Assembly (NCBI GenBank): GCA_937944175.1 | Contig: CALDZW010000146.1 | Span: 1 to 19,685, forward strand | Length of the DNA: 19,685 nt | Direction: 5' to 3' | From: an uncultured Candidatus Altimarinota bacterium | Lineage (GTDB): Bacteria; Patescibacteriota; Gracilibacteria; BD1-5; UBA6164 | The notes under the pieces: generated by a model | Told to the model about the DNA's origin: nothing | The model's database searches: none | What the model saw: the letters and a program-made list of their open reading frames with translations, nothing else | In this document: piece by piece, positions 18,565 through 19,685 of the stretch | Layout: each line of letters starts with the position of its first letter | Numbering within the stretch: the stretch's first letter is position 1 | Position numbers and translations under genes: made by a program

Positions 18565-19563
18565 ATGTGAGCAAATTCAATAAACTACTGGTCAATATCT
18601 TCAATTATTCTAACAGAAGAGGCAAAAAAATTATGACTTGATGTAGAGATTATTTCTAGAAATAAAAATCTCTTCAGAATAACAGGAAATTGAAAAAAAA
18701 TACTCTGTAAATCTACAGACTTCTGAGTAAACTCATCACTAGGATCAAAAATATCAGATGACAAAGAACTCACTTACAATATTCTTGAGCAGCACAACCT
18801 CCCAACTGCTAAAAGTTATTATATTAATGCCTCTGAAATCAGTTCAATTAAAAATTTAGAGATAATTTTTCCTGTTATTATTAAACCACTTCAAGAGTGA
18901 CATTGAAATGGAGTATTGATGAATATACTAACAGTAGAGGAGCTAATTGAGAAATTAGAAAAATCATTTCAAATATATAAAAGAATGATAATTCAAAGAC
19001 AAATAGAAGGTGAAGAATATAGGATTCTTGTAATGGACTGAGAAGTAATCATAGCTCTTAATAGAATTCCAGCTCAAATAATATGAAACTGAAAAAATAC
19101 CATAAACGAGTGTATTGATAGTGAGAATGAAACAAACCCTTTAAGATGAGTATGATATGATAGGGGACTATCGAAAATACAAATAGATGATGAGTTAATA
19201 AGCTATATAAATAAACAAGACCTGAAGCTTGATTCTATAGTACCTAATTGAAAGACTATAAGATTACGCTGAAATTCAAACATATGAACATGATGAACCC
19301 CTGTAGATGTGACATCAATTATTCATCCAAGTATTTTAGATGTTGCCTATTCAGCAACAAAAGCACTTTGACTACAATTTGCTTGAGTTGATATAATTAC
19401 CAATGACCTTTTACAACCACTGAATAAAACATCCTGAGTAATTCTTGAAGTATGATCAACTCCATGACTATGATGAGACCATGAATGCACCTGAGTGAAT
19501 ACTTGAAAAATTATTTTAGAAAAACTCTTTTTTTGAGAACATATAATAAAATCTCTAAATTAA
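18565..19563 (+). CDS. Standalone ATP-grasp ligase, GshF/cyanophycin synthetase-like
   Basis: 332 residues. The order of segments matches the ATP-grasp part of bifunctional glutathione synthetase GshF(GshAB) and of cyanophycin synthetase: SSIILTEEAKKLGLDVEII (from about 12), DDKELTYNILEQHNLPTA, FPVIIKPLQEGHGNGV (ATP-binding Lys and Gly-rich loop, near 125), MIIQRQIEGEEYRILVMDGE (from about 153), the basic loop RLRGNSNIGTGGTPVDVT (near 235-250), FAGVDIITNDL and the metal-binding end VILEVGSTPGLGGDH. Such enzymes form an amide bond through an acyl-phosphate. Neither the gamma-glutamylcysteine ligase domain nor the Mur-ligase domain of those relatives is present, so the substrate is unknown. 26 of its 31 glycines are TGA. 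An in-frame TAA 12 codons upstream and no other ATG between support this start. Confidence 0.88.
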
Positions 19564-19586
19564 GATTTACTTGTGAAAAAATCTTA
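19561..19586. repeat. Small inverted repeat at the ATP-grasp stop codon
   Basis: TAAGATTT (19561-19568) and AAATCTTA (19579-19586) flank ten bases. It includes the stop codon and overlaps the predicted rnpB promoter. There is no T tract, so it is a poor terminator; it may protect the 3' end or be coincidental. Confidence 0.35.
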
Positions 19587-19598
19587 CTATCATAATAT
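19571..19598 (+). promoter_or_regulatory. Putative rnpB promoter
   Basis: TTGTGA (19571-19576), 16 bases, TAATAT (19593-19598). Transcription would begin near 19605, where RNase P RNA is expected to start. Confidence 0.45.
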
Positions 19599-19604
19599 GT
19601 GTAA

Positions 19605-19685
19605 CAGAAAGATATCTACTGCTCCTGTGAAGGGGGAGAGGAAAGTCTGGACACCATGAAAACAGCATAAAAGGTAATAACTTTG
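19605..19685 (+). ncRNA. rnpB: RNase P RNA, 5' part (cut by window end)
   Basis: The segment at about 19635-19660 reads GAGGAAAGTCTGGACACCAT, matching the universally conserved 5' core GAGGAAAGTCCGGGCTCCAT of bacterial RNase P RNA (P4 strand and following). It is preceded by a P3-like hairpin (CTCC...GGGGAG) and followed by ACAGCATAAAAGGTAATAAC, the counterpart of GCAG...GGTAACGCC. RNase P RNA is the catalytic subunit that trims tRNA 5' ends. The 3' half with the second P4 strand lies beyond the window. Confidence 0.92.

Noticed and set aside
1..19685. Insertion sequences, prophage or attachment sites
   Set aside because: No transposase, integrase or phage structural gene, and no paired terminal repeats were found. 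No tRNA gene was recognised either.

Overview
The window reads correctly only if TGA is translated as glycine. With TGA=Gly, long uninterrupted reading frames appear, and TGA falls on invariant glycines: the dinucleotide-fold GxGxxG of a sugar-nucleotide dehydrogenase, the adenylate kinase P-loop, the GGGW of a fibrinogen-like domain, and the GTGG of an ATP-grasp ligase. This, with the strongly AT-rich composition, points to a Candidate Phyla Radiation bacterium using genetic code 25 (Gracilibacteria/BD1-5 or SR1/Absconditabacteria). CGA sits on the Arg of an RP motif in a LamG-like domain, which favours Gracilibacteria over the Absconditabacterales, where CGA/CGG are reported to mean Trp. All gene coordinates below use TGA=Gly; under the standard code these genes look like dozens of fragments.

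Layout. (1) 1-488, minus: 5' part of a small secreted beta-rich surface protein with the best promoter of the window. (2) 821-2719, plus: a type IV pilin-like N terminus fused to a Reg_prop-type beta-propeller. (3) 2723-5959, minus: a 1078-residue secreted protein of about 13 LVIVD propeller repeats. (4) 6067-9948, plus: a gene run holding a seven-TM processive family 2 glycosyltransferase of hyaluronan/chitin synthase type, a small one-TM protein, a UDP-sugar 6-dehydrogenase and an unrecognised 188-residue protein. (5) 9945-13220 and 13386-16139, minus: two large secreted multidomain adhesins carrying LamG-like, cadherin-like, Ig-like, F5/8 type C (discoidin) and YCDxxxxGGGW fibrinogen-like domains. 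(6) 16344-17504, plus: another secreted protein. (7) 17551-18171, minus: adenylate kinase. (8) 18565-19563, plus: a standalone ATP-grasp ligase preceded by a structured, probably transcribed leader or small RNA. (9) From about 19605: the 5' end of RNase P RNA, cut by the window end.

How it fits together. About two thirds of the window encodes secreted or surface proteins. The three large minus-strand proteins share a homologous Ig-like/C-terminal module of about 240 residues, so they are one paralogous family with interchangeable glycan-binding front ends. They flank an envelope polysaccharide synthase and its uronate-precursor enzyme. For a lineage whose cultivated or imaged relatives live attached to other cells, the most economical reading is a cell-surface/host-contact island: a capsule-like polymer, a pilin-anchored propeller and several lectin-like adhesins. 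The last 2 kb are housekeeping (adk, rnpB) plus one amino-acid ligase-like gene. Nearly every start lacks a recognisable Shine-Dalgarno sequence.
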